Shown one piece after another: positions 35,496 to 42,525 of a DNA stretch of 64,000 bases. Under the pieces are notes generated by a model. That model saw only the letters and a program-made list of their open reading frames with translations. It was not told the origin of the DNA and did no database searches. A program made the position numbers and the translations under genes. The number at the start of each line of letters is the position of its first letter. The stretch's first letter is position 1. Origin of the DNA: Acidimicrobiales bacterium (GTDB taxonomy: Bacteria > Actinomycetota > Acidimicrobiia > Acidimicrobiales > Aldehydirespiratoraceae); NCBI GenBank assembly GCA_029246685.1, contig JAQWMR010000013.1, positions 256,181-320,180 of the forward strand, read 5' to 3'.

Positions 35496-36451
35496 GAGTT
35501 CTGGTGACCGGCGCCAGCGGGATGTTCGGAAGGGCGGTGGCCCAGACGCTGCTGGACCGCGGCGACGACGTCACAGTGTTTCAGCGGCGGACCGCTGCAC
35601 TCGACTGCCGAGAGATCTGTGGCGACATCACCGACTCGGCAGCTGTAACCAGCTCAGTCGAAGGTATTGACGCTGTCGTGCACATGGCGGCACGGGTCTC
35701 CCCCATAGGGTCACGCCGCGTCTTCGACGAGGTGAACGTGCGTGGCTCAGCCGGTCTGGCAGCGGCGGCCCTCCGAGCAGGAGTGCAAAGCCTGGTCTAC
35801 GTATCGTCTCCTGCGGTCGCCTTCGTGGGGGCACCGCAGGTCGGCGCGTCCGCCGTTGCGGCTGACCCAACGCAGGCTCGGAGCCGATATGCGCAGAGCA
35901 AGGCGAAGGCCGAGATCCTGATGCTCAAGGCCAACCGCCCCGGATTTGCAGTTGTCTCCGTGCGGCCCCACCTCGTGTGGGGTCCTGGCGACACCCAGCT
36001 CGTGGCGCGGATCGTGCGCCGGGCCGAGGCCGGTCGTCTGCGACTCGTGGGCGCCGGAGCAGCTCTCGTCGATACGACGTATGTGGACAACGCGGCTGAT
36101 GCCATCGTGGCCGCGCTCGATCGCGCAGAGGTTGCGCACGGCCGAGCCCTCGTCGTCTCGAACGGCGAACCGCGACCGGTGGCTGATCTCCTTCGCAGCA
36201 TGTGCCTCGCAAGCGGAGTTGACCCGCCGACCCGTCATCTTCCGTTGGGGGTGACCAAGGCCCTGGGGGGCGGTGCGGAGCTGCTCTGGAACGCACTCCG
36301 TCTTCGCAGCGACCCACCTATGACGCGCTTCCTTGCCGAGCAACTCGGCACAGCCCACTGGTTCGACCAGCGACTCACCCGCAAGATTCTGCGCTGGGAG
36401 CCGAGAGTCAGCCTGGATGATGGCCTGGCTCTATTGGCAGACCGGCGATGA
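35492..36451 (+). CDS. oleD: OleD, NADPH-dependent 2-alkyl-3-ketoacid reductase
   Basis: A 319-aa extended SDR of the 3beta-HSD/dihydroflavonol-reductase type: NAD(P) motif TGASGMFG (7-14), VYVSSPAVAF, YAQSK with the catalytic Tyr/Lys, and VRPHLVWGPGD. In Ole clusters this enzyme reduces the OleA product to the 3-hydroxyacid used by OleC. The GTG start overlaps the oleBC stop by four bases. With the divergent oleA, the locus contains all four Ole activities, so hydrocarbon production is expected if expressed. Confidence 0.93.
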   Translation: MRVLVTGASGMFGRAVAQTLLDRGDDVTVFQRRTAALDCREICGDITDSAAVTSSVEGIDAVVHMAARVSPIGSRRVFDEVNVRGSAGLAAAALRAGVQSLVYVSSPAVAFVGAPQVGASAVAADPTQARSRYAQSKAKAEILMLKANRPGFAVVSVRPHLVWGPGDTQLVARIVRRAEAGRLRLVGAGAALVDTTYVDNAADAIVAALDRAEVAHGRALVVSNGEPRPVADLLRSMCLASGVDPPTRHLPLGVTKALGGGAELLWNALRLRSDPPMTRFLAEQLGTAHWFDQRLTRKILRWEPRVSLDDGLALLADRR

Positions 36452-36547
36452 ACCCCTCGCCCGTCGGACACCAACCCGGTCATCAGCCGCCGTCCTCCGG
36501 CGTTCCTACGAAACGCTGTTGTGGGCGTTGAGGTACTCAAACCCCCA

Positions 36548-36563
36548 CCCCCCGCTAGGGGGG
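36548..36563 (+). terminator. Short G/C hairpin downstream of oleD
   Basis: A perfect CCCCCC-GCTA-GGGGGG hairpin lies 96 bp past the oleD stop, between convergent transcription units. There is no T-run on the plus strand, so it may be a weak or factor-assisted terminator. No gene is visible in 36452-36616. Confidence 0.4.
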
Positions 36564-36616
36564 AGAGATACAGAGTTGGGTGTGGGTGAACGTCGCCAGC
36601 CACATAAAAACGTGGC

Positions 36617-36829
36617 CTATTCGAAGATGATGGTGTAGGTCGTTGCTGAACCGACGTACAACTCCAAATCGCCGTTGGCGGTGTCGTGGTGGCTGATGAC
36701 CGGGTTGCCATCCACCCCGATCGCAACCGACGTGTACTGGCCGACGGAGCCGGTCTCCACGAGTGTGCGGTTGATGGGGTCTCTGAAGCTTGGCTGCAGG
36801 ACCGGGTCAGCGCACCGCCACCCGCCATC
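36617..36829 (-). pseudogene. Remnant of a surface protein (3' part, beta-propeller-like repeat)
   Basis: Reading leftward from the 22-bp repeat the minus strand encodes DGGWRCADPVLQPSFRDP, TLVETGSVGQYTSVAIGVDG, NPVISHHDTANGDLELYVGS and ends FE-stop at 36617. The VGxYTSVAIGxDGNPVIS pattern is a repeat unit of secreted beta-propeller-like proteins of this lineage. Upstream of the repeat the frame has no similarity and no start codon with an RBS, so this is a 3' fragment. Joined at the repeat to the 5' remnant at 31278-31706, it would give a plausible SLH-plus-propeller protein. Confidence 0.65.
36808..36829. repeat. 22-bp direct repeat, right copy
   Basis: Identical over 22 bases and in the same orientation as 31278-31299. 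It forms the 5' boundary of the 3' surface-protein remnant. The interval between the copies is 5.5 kb and contains oleA, oleBC and oleD plus both remnants. Confidence 0.8.
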
Positions 36830-36890
36830 TTGGCGTGCCGGGGTGGTGTTGCCCTTCTGTTGCGTCGAGTGCGAGCGGGCACCCGACGTG

Positions 36891-37766
36891 TCATGGCGCG
36901 CCGGGGAGAGATTCGCAGGGAATGAGGTCGCCGTTGCCATCAAGCTTCGCAACGTCGCCGTAGTGGGGGTAGTAGGTGTCGAACCAGGCCTTGGCCTCGG
37001 CGTAGGTACTGAAGTCCCCGCAGTTCTTCGTGTCACCTGGGTTCGGAGGAATGGTTGTCGTTGCGGTCGTACTTGTTGTGGTTGTGGTGGGTCCTGTGAC
37101 TTGTTGGTCGCAGACGGGTGAGGTGGGGTGGGTGGGGTCGACGGTGACTGCAGGTTCGCTTTTGTAGCGGTGGAAGAAGGCGGCGAGTTGGCCGCGGGTG
37201 ACGGTGTTGTCGGGGGAGAATTCGGTGGGTGAGGTGCCGGTGGTGATGACGGGGGTGGCGGCGGCCATCCATGACACGGCGTCTTGTTGCCAGCCGGCGA
37301 CGATGTCGGTGAAGGGGTGGTCGGGTGCTCCGGTGGGGTTTCCGGCGAGGCGGTAGAGGAGTGCGGCGAGTTGGCCTCGGGTGAGGGTGTCGCCGGGTGA
37401 GTAGGTGGTGGGGCTGGTGCCGGTGGTGATGTTGTTGTGGGCCATCCACGACACGGGGTCTTGTTGCCAGGAGTCGACGATGTCGGTGAAGGAATGGTCA
37501 GGCGCTGAGGGTTCGCCTTCCATGCGCCACATGAACGCAGCGGCCTGACCACGGGTTACCGGGTCTGCGGGTGAGAAGCAGGTTGGTGAGGTGCCGGTGG
37601 TGATGTCGTTGTCGACCATCCACTGAACGGCTTCGGTGAAGAACTCCGAATCGCCAACATCACCAAACCCGGCCACGCCAGACGCAGGCGACGACGGAAA
37701 CACCAACAACCCCGCCAACAACGCCACCACAACGGATACGGCCTTCGTCTTGCGCCTGATCTTCAT
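36891..37766 (-). CDS. Secreted SLH-repeat protein with Excalibur-type C-terminus
   Basis: A 291-aa protein. Residues 1-31 form a signal peptide (MKIRRKTK, hydrophobic VVVALLAGLLVF, AxA-like end). Three SLH-like modules follow, each with a TTGTSPTxxSPxxxxTRGQxAA core, then a Thr/Pro linker (TTTTTSTTATTTIPPNP) and a C-terminal domain with NCGDFSTYAEAKAWFDTYYP and LDGNGDLIPCES. The last resembles the calcium-binding Excalibur motif. The role is probably cell-wall anchoring or surface structure. The plus strand here is extremely G/T-skewed because of the Thr/Pro/His codons, and the repeats are near-identical at DNA level. Confidence 0.85.
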   Translation of the reverse strand: MKIRRKTKAVSVVVALLAGLLVFPSSPASGVAGFGDVGDSEFFTEAVQWMVDNDITTGTSPTCFSPADPVTRGQAAAFMWRMEGEPSAPDHSFTDIVDSWQQDPVSWMAHNNITTGTSPTTYSPGDTLTRGQLAALLYRLAGNPTGAPDHPFTDIVAGWQQDAVSWMAAATPVITTGTSPTEFSPDNTVTRGQLAAFFHRYKSEPAVTVDPTHPTSPVCDQQVTGPTTTTTSTTATTTIPPNPGDTKNCGDFSTYAEAKAWFDTYYPHYGDVAKLDGNGDLIPCESLPGAP

Positions 37767-37839
37767 CGCCAGTTCCTCCCGCCCGAACTTCCGATTCGGG
37801 CCACGGTTTTATCACAGCCCGCCATCGGGCAAGTAATCC

Positions 37840-39312
37840 CTAGCTGCTGCAACCGACGCCGTCGTTGTTGCCGTCCAGGTTGTATGGGTCGACGCCGATC
37901 ACCAGAACGGTCACGGGCTTTTGAGCGTTCGTGAGATCGCCGCAGTTCAGAGCGTCACCGGCGAGGTTTGGCAAACACGGCGAGTAGGCGGGGTGACAAC
38001 TAGGCGGCACAGTCGTAGTCGTCGTCGTGGTAGTGGACGGCGGGTTGCTGGTCCCGCCGATGGTGGCGATCTCGACCTCGATGGTTGGGGCCGGACAATC
38101 GGCGAGGATCGAAGTCAGCGCCGCCTTCTCGGATGTGTCGATGCTGAGCGACCAACGAGTCTTCACCACCACCCAGTCCGAGGCGTATGTGCAGCGGTAG
38201 GACTGGTGCGGGGGAAGCCACTCGGCAGGGTCACGATCGGACTTCGAGCGGTTCGACGAGGCCGACACGGCGATAAGCGCTCGCGCATCGTCTTGATCGT
38301 TCGCGAAACGCTCACGAGTGTCGTGGTCCCAGCCAGAGGCACCGGAGTCCCAAGCCTCAGCGAGCGGGACCAGGTGGTCGATGTCAAGCGCCGACGGATC
38401 AGTGACTATGACGTTGTCGAAGGTGGAGAGCCATTGGCCCGTCGACACTCGGCAACCGTTCGTCGTGGTTACCTGGATAAGCGATTCCGCCGTGAGTACC
38501 TCCTGGCGGGTGTCGCAGCTGTCGTTGTCGAGATCGGACCAATGGTCGAACAGGTCGCGGTCGTAACCCGTCCAGTTCTCTGTCGCTACGTCAAGACGAT
38601 CCAGTAGCCCCAGCGCAGATGAGGCAGCGGCAGGTTCTCGCTCGCCGGTCGTGGCGCACACCATTCCTCGGGTGGATGTGTCCGCTGCCGGTCGGCCGGC
38701 GTGACGCCATAAGAAGGTGGCGAGCTCGCCTCGGGTGACATTCCTGTCTGGGTGGAAGGTGGTGGGCGAGGTTCCGGTGGTGATGTCCTCGGCCACCATC
38801 CAACCCACGGCCGCATCAAAGAACGCCCCCGCCGTGACATCGTCGAACGTGGATGACCCCAACCCTGAGACCGTGGGCGATCCCACGTAGCGCCACAACA
38901 ACGTCGCGAACTCGCCACGAGTTACATCTCGGTCTGGTGAGAAGGTTGTCGGCGAGGTTCCGGTGGTGATCTTCTCGGCCACCATCCAACCCACCGCAGG
39001 GTCGTAGAACCCGCCCACAGTGACATCGAAGAACGACGCCGAGCCCGGCGCAGCGGCAGGCTCGCCTGCGTACCGGTGAATAAAGGTCGCAGCCTGCGCC
39101 CGAGTCGTCGGATCAGACGGCGAAAAGCACCCCGTCGCTGTCCCCTTAGTGATCTCCTCAGCCGCCATCCACGCAACTGGCGCCGCATAGAACGCGTCAC
39201 CGGACACATCCCCAAACCCCGCCGCTGCCCTGACTGCCGAAACGTTATAGCCAAGGCTGGAAGTCACCAGCGCGAGTGCGACTACCAAAGCCAAAGCTGT
39301 TCGCCTCTTCAT
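37840..39312 (-). CDS. Secreted SLH-repeat protein with HNH (DUF1524/GmrSD-C-like) nuclease domain
   Basis: A 490-aa protein starting at ATG 39312 with a signal peptide (MKRRTALALVVALALVTS). Four SLH-like modules span about residues 32-220. The central domain has SALDIDHLVPLAEAWDSGAS and ALIAVSASSNRSKSDRDPAEWLPP, the His-rich HNH signature of DUF1524-type nucleases, followed by a second conserved stretch ending at a Cys. A Thr-rich linker and an Excalibur-like tail (NLDGNNDGVGCSS) close it. It should be an exported, wall-attached DNase, for nutrient scavenging or competitor/phage DNA. It lies 73 bp upstream of the other SLH gene on the same strand. Confidence 0.86.
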   Translation of the reverse strand: MKRRTALALVVALALVTSSLGYNVSAVRAAAGFGDVSGDAFYAAPVAWMAAEEITKGTATGCFSPSDPTTRAQAATFIHRYAGEPAAAPGSASFFDVTVGGFYDPAVGWMVAEKITTGTSPTTFSPDRDVTRGEFATLLWRYVGSPTVSGLGSSTFDDVTAGAFFDAAVGWMVAEDITTGTSPTTFHPDRNVTRGELATFLWRHAGRPAADTSTRGMVCATTGEREPAAASSALGLLDRLDVATENWTGYDRDLFDHWSDLDNDSCDTRQEVLTAESLIQVTTTNGCRVSTGQWLSTFDNVIVTDPSALDIDHLVPLAEAWDSGASGWDHDTRERFANDQDDARALIAVSASSNRSKSDRDPAEWLPPHQSYRCTYASDWVVVKTRWSLSIDTSEKAALTSILADCPAPTIEVEIATIGGTSNPPSTTTTTTTTVPPSCHPAYSPCLPNLAGDALNCGDLTNAQKPVTVLVIGVDPYNLDGNNDGVGCSS

Positions 39313-39442
39313 GCCCCACCTTCCCAAACCGCTCCCGGCAGTCGTCCACGCCCCCGCTGTCGGGACCGTAACCCCGGGGTCTCGATTACACCCAGCCACC
39401 CTTGCCGTGACCAAGTTGTGACCACAGGATCCAAAACGAACA

Positions 39443-39468
39443 ATTCCGGGGCCAAACTGCCCCGGAAT
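39443..39468 (-). terminator. Intrinsic-type terminator behind the tRNA 3' end
   Basis: ATTCCGGGGC and GCCCCGGAAT form a perfect 10-bp stem around a 6-nt loop. On the minus strand it follows the tRNA CCA end by 14 nt and is followed by a T-rich TGTTCGTTTTGG, as expected for the original terminator of that tRNA gene. Confidence 0.7.
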
Positions 39469-39482
39469 CTCTATGTTTCTGT

Positions 39483-39510
39483 TGGTGTCGGAGGGGGGAC
39501 TTGAACTCCC
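39483..39510 (-). other. tRNA 3' fragment (T-arm, acceptor 3' strand, CCA); candidate attachment site
   Basis: On the minus strand GGGAG-TTCAAGT-CCCCC forms a T-arm (one A-C mismatch), followed by CTCCGAC, discriminator A and encoded CCA. The matching 5' acceptor strand GTCGGAG and the D and anticodon arms are absent from the 100 bases upstream. So only the 3' end of a tRNA gene, with its terminator, remains. This is the form left at one end of an element that integrated into a tRNA gene; the amino-acid identity cannot be told. Confidence 0.6.
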
Positions 39511-39623
39511 CTCCCCCACCCGGCATCCAGCGTCGTCCTGCGGTAACCAGCGTCCTACAACGGCATCTGGCGACCACCAAATCCGCTCCCTACCGTTCGA
39601 TACCGCTCCAGGGCGCTCGATGC

Positions 39624-39643
39624 CATTAGCAAAGCATTAGCAA
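39624..39643. repeat. Pair of CATTAGCAA direct repeats
   Basis: Two CATTAGCAA copies with an 11-bp period lie 115 bp from the tRNA fragment. Short AT-richer direct repeats next to a tRNA 3' end can be integrase arm-type sites, but no integrase gene is present. Low weight. Confidence 0.35.
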
Positions 39644-39903
39644 CCCGACACCCCTCGCGAGCCGGGTCAGGCGACTGGAGCAGCCCTTCGATGGCTGCCG
39701 GAGTCGTCCTCGAAGACGGGGAGGCCCTACCTGTTCAACGGCTCACGACCGCGTTGGTCCTCCCCTGGACCGCTGGGGCTGGCCGCCTCGTGACGCGAAA
39801 TTCCCGGTCACAGCACCACGGCCGAGTTTCTCGCACCCACAGGCTCAATACACCTGTCTGCACAGCGACGGCCCCCGACGAATTCCGCCTGTATATTCAT
39901 GAG

Positions 39904-40425
39904 GTGTCATCGGCGCACCCCAATGCGATTGACGCCGTCGAGGCAGCATTTTCCGTCGGCGACGAGGGCGCCTTGAAAGGTGCTTACGAAGCGTATGGAT
40001 CGCTGGTCTACACGTTCTCCCACCGGCTCGTCGGCACTGCTCACGCTGGGGACGTCACGAAGGAAGTCTTCGTGGGCGCATGGCGGGACCGGGCTCGCTT
40101 CGACTCGTCTGGGATGAGTCTCGCGGCCTGGCTCATGGCGATTGCCAGGTCACGAATTGGCGAAAAGATACGACAGCATGGCCGCTTGAGCGAAGAGACC
40201 GACGTTGCGGCCGAGTCGAAACGAATAGGCGATCGCATGCTTGTTGCCAACGCCATGCAGGGCCTCCCCGAACAGACACGGATAGCCATTGAGCTCGCCC
40301 TCATCGACGGACTGACCGATCGCGAAATTGCCCAAAGAGAAGCGTTGCCGCTAGAGACCGTCGGGCGCGACATCCGTCGGGGCCTAGAACGTATCCGTCG
40401 TGATCTGATGCCTCTAACCGCCTAG
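39904..40425 (+). CDS. ECF-type RNA polymerase sigma factor
   Basis: A 173-aa sigma-70-family protein. Region 2 spans LVYTFSHRLVGTAHAGDVTK with EVFVGAWRDRARFD, and region 4 is LPEQTRIAIELALIDGLTDR plus EIAQREALPLETVGRDIRRG, a helix-turn-helix. GTG 39904 is the first sensible start; in-frame sequence upstream shows no sigma similarity. There is no anti-sigma gene next to it. It opens the region that contains the photolyases, heliorhodopsin and photoactivated cyclase, so it is a candidate regulator of them, by analogy with the LitS sigma factor of Streptomyces light responses. Direct evidence is lacking. Confidence 0.85.
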   Translation: MSSAHPNAIDAVEAAFSVGDEGALKGAYEAYGSLVYTFSHRLVGTAHAGDVTKEVFVGAWRDRARFDSSGMSLAAWLMAIARSRIGEKIRQHGRLSEETDVAAESKRIGDRMLVANAMQGLPEQTRIAIELALIDGLTDREIAQREALPLETVGRDIRRGLERIRRDLMPLTA

Positions 40426-40464
40426 CCGCCGCGGCTCTGGGCGATCCGGTTCCCAATATTGCAG

Positions 40465-40483
40465 GCGCGCTTTTGGGGCGCGC
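40465..40483 (+). terminator. GC hairpin after the sigma-factor gene
   Basis: GCGCGC pairs with GCGCGC around TTTTGGG, 40 bp after the sigma-factor stop and before a convergent gene. It has no T-run, so it is only a possible terminator. Confidence 0.35.
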
Positions 40484-40544
40484 GCTCCGGCTTCGATCGA
40501 GTCAAACGGTCATCGCCGTGTGAGCGCGAGTTCGGCGAGGTATC

Positions 40545-40997
40545 TCAGGTCTGTTCGATTCGGGCTTTGAGGCGGGCGAGGTTGCGCCTCCAGATGAAGC
40601 GAAGCACGGGGCGGGCGAGGAAGGCGCCGAGAGGACCGCCCATGAACCATGGGAAGGCGAGGTCTTCTTCCCATCGGAATTCGGTGCGATCGGGTGCGAC
40701 CTGTCGGAAAGTGAACTCGCCGGTTCCTTCGACGAGGCCGACGTGTCGGACGCCCATTCGGGCTTCGTCTTCCCATGCAGTGATTTCCATGACGTCGGTC
40801 AGGGAGAAGGGTCCGACTTTGGTGTCGCATTCGAACCGGGTGCCGGGTCCTTCGAGTTGTTCGGTGAGGAAGCGGATCTCGACGGCATCGTGCATCCAGG
40901 TGACGTGCGTTTCGATGTTGCGCACGTCGGCCCAGACGTCGGCAGGGCTGCGCTCGATGATGGTGCTCACGACGACCGCCCGGGCCGTGGTGGTCAT
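40545..40997 (-). CDS. SRPBCC-family (START/Bet v1-like) protein
   Basis: A 150-aa lipid/hydrophobic-ligand-binding fold: the N-terminal strand VVVSTIIERSPADVWADVRN, mid-region strands FECDTKVGPFSLTDVMEITAW, and the long C-terminal helix LGAFLARPVLRFIWRRNLARL. Function unspecific; such proteins bind lipids, polyketides or act as cyclases. The ATG overlaps the upstream SDR stop (ATGA), forming a SRPBCC-SDR-SRPBCC operon on the minus strand, divergent from the photolyase gene. Confidence 0.82.
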   Translation of the reverse strand: MTTTARAVVVSTIIERSPADVWADVRNIETHVTWMHDAVEIRFLTEQLEGPGTRFECDTKVGPFSLTDVMEITAWEDEARMGVRHVGLVEGTGEFTFRQVAPDRTEFRWEEDLAFPWFMGGPLGAFLARPVLRFIWRRNLARLKARIEQT

Positions 40998-41992
40998 GAT
41001 GATTCCGGCTGGGCTGGCGCGGCGGGGTGGAAGCCGCTGGTTTCGGCGACCCAGTTCCATATCCGTTCTCGTCGGTCGGCTGTGTCGCTGTTCCTGGTGG
41101 AGCGGAGCTTGTGGATGTTTCGTTGGCGACGGTCGAGCCAGAACTGCCCGTTGGATTCGAGCGGCGTGTCATCGGCGGCGAGCCACACGAGGGTGTCGGC
41201 TCCCTGTTCGGCGGTGCGCAGGAGCGGGCCCATGACCTTCGAGAACGTGGGGAGCGCGGCGTCGACTCCTGGGGTGTCGGCCCAGCCCGGATGCAAGGCG
41301 TGAAAGCGGATGCCGAGGTGTCCGAATCGTTGGGCCCAGAGTTCGTTGAGGGCGACCTGGGCTCTTTTGGCTCGGGCGTACTGCTCGGCCCCTTTGTAGT
41401 CGTCGGCCGACATTTCCAGCTCGGAGATGGTCAGCGCTGCGGTGTACATGCCGCCGGAGGACATGGTCAGTACTCGTGATGGGGCCGAGCCGGCCAGTCG
41501 TTCGAGGAGGAGTCCGGTGAGCAGGAACGGTCCGACGACCTGGCTGGCGACCGTGGCTTCGGTGCCGTCGGGGGCGTCGTGTCGTTCGTTGGTGAGGGCG
41601 CCGGCGTTGTGGATCAATACGTCGAGCCGGTCGTGGTCGTTCAACACTCGTTCGGCCAGGGTCCGCACCTGGTCGTAGTCGCCGATGTCGGCCGCGACCT
41701 GGGTGATGGCGTCGTTGCCGGTCGACACGATCATCTCGGCCACGGTCGTCTCGTTGCGATCGGCGTTACGTCCAACCAACACGAGCGTGGCGCCACATCG
41801 AGCCAGCTGGGTTGCGGCGGCTCTTCCGAGGCCTGAGGTTGCTCCGGTCAGCACGACTACCTGGCCGTTCAGGTCGTACTCCTCGAGTGATGTCCAATTC
41901 TCCAGGCGTTTCCGGACGGCGAACCCGACCCGGGTGAAGCTGGTCACCACGGGGGCTTCGATCACGGCGTCGACGACATCAGCCGCCTTCAT
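40994..41992 (-). CDS. SDR-family oxidoreductase (retinol-dehydrogenase-like)
   Basis: A 332-aa SDR. About 40 residues precede the cofactor motif TGATSGLG. LIHNAGALTNER, the serine region TMSSGGMYTAAL and YARAKRAQVALNELW with Tyr/Lys make an intact active site, followed by HPGWADTPGV. This pattern fits the retinol dehydrogenase/DHRS group acting on lipophilic alcohols. Overlaps by 4 bp with SRPBCC genes on both sides suggest the three act on one hydrophobic substrate. Retinal metabolism would be attractive beside a heliorhodopsin but cannot be concluded. Confidence 0.9.
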   Translation of the reverse strand: MKAADVVDAVIEAPVVTSFTRVGFAVRKRLENWTSLEEYDLNGQVVVLTGATSGLGRAAATQLARCGATLVLVGRNADRNETTVAEMIVSTGNDAITQVAADIGDYDQVRTLAERVLNDHDRLDVLIHNAGALTNERHDAPDGTEATVASQVVGPFLLTGLLLERLAGSAPSRVLTMSSGGMYTAALTISELEMSADDYKGAEQYARAKRAQVALNELWAQRFGHLGIRFHALHPGWADTPGVDAALPTFSKVMGPLLRTAEQGADTLVWLAADDTPLESNGQFWLDRRQRNIHKLRSTRNSDTADRRERIWNWVAETSGFHPAAPAQPESS

Positions 41993-42444
41993 GGGGCCGA
42001 CTCCTCAACCTTTTCACCATCGAGAACCCGGACCAGCCCGGCGGCGGCACGGTCGCCGATCCTCTTGAAACCCATCCCGAGCAGCGGGTCGACCAGGGCG
42101 AGGATCCCGTTGAGTTTCAGCTCGGCGTCGTAGGTCACCACGGATCCGTCGCCGTCGCCATGAACGGTGATGGTGTCGAGCGACGTCAACAGTCGGCTCT
42201 GGGCCCGTGCCACGACCTTGTCAGGCGGGTCGTAGTCGGTGATGTGGTAGCGGAGGGTGAGCGAGCCGCCGATCCCTTTCACTGCGACGTCAAAAGCGGC
42301 GTCGAGGCCAGGCCCGTCACCTTGCACCTGTTCGGCGTGTTCGACGCCGGGGTCCCAGTGGGCGAAGTTGGACAGGTCTGCCATGTAGGCGAAGGACTCG
42401 GCGGCGGGTTTCGGAGAACGGACGTGAACGACGTAGCGGGCCAT
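41989..42444 (-). CDS. SRPBCC-family protein
   Basis: A 151-aa START-like protein: RYVVHVRSPKPAAESFAYMA, DLSNFAHWDPGVEHAEQV, and DAAFDVAVKGIGGSLTLRYH, ending in the C-terminal helix GMGFKRIGDRAAAGLVRVLDG. ATG 42444 is used; a GTG six bases earlier is possible. First gene of the minus-strand trio, divergent from the photolyase start with 81 bp between them, so both may respond to the same regulator. Confidence 0.85.
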   Translation of the reverse strand: MARYVVHVRSPKPAAESFAYMADLSNFAHWDPGVEHAEQVQGDGPGLDAAFDVAVKGIGGSLTLRYHITDYDPPDKVVARAQSRLLTSLDTITVHGDGDGSVVTYDAELKLNGILALVDPLLGMGFKRIGDRAAAGLVRVLDGEKVEESAP

Positions 42445-42525
42445 AGCCACGTTCTATCCCGGTTCCCGTCCAATACTTCCGGGTCCAACGGCGTTACCTG
42501 TCTTCGCCGGGTTCATACTGGGCCA

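Larger units (their letters stand above)
39313..39903. other. Gene-free 590-bp interval with integration-site features
   Basis: No convincing coding sequence is visible here. From left to right it holds the promoter region of the SLH-nuclease gene, a strong 10-bp hairpin (39443-39468), the 3' end of a tRNA (39483-39510), a 9-bp direct repeat CATTAGCAA (39624-39643) and the leader of the sigma-factor gene. A 64-codon frame through the tRNA part is the common spurious translation of tRNA 3' ends. Confidence 0.6.

Noticed and set aside
36891..39312. Possible CRISPR or satellite array
   Set aside because: The DNA repeats are coding SLH modules of about 60 residues with variable spacing in sequence; there are no conserved short repeats with unique spacers.
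39386..39580. Minus-strand frame containing GEFKSPLRH
   Set aside because: This is the well-known spurious translation of a tRNA 3' end, not a protein.
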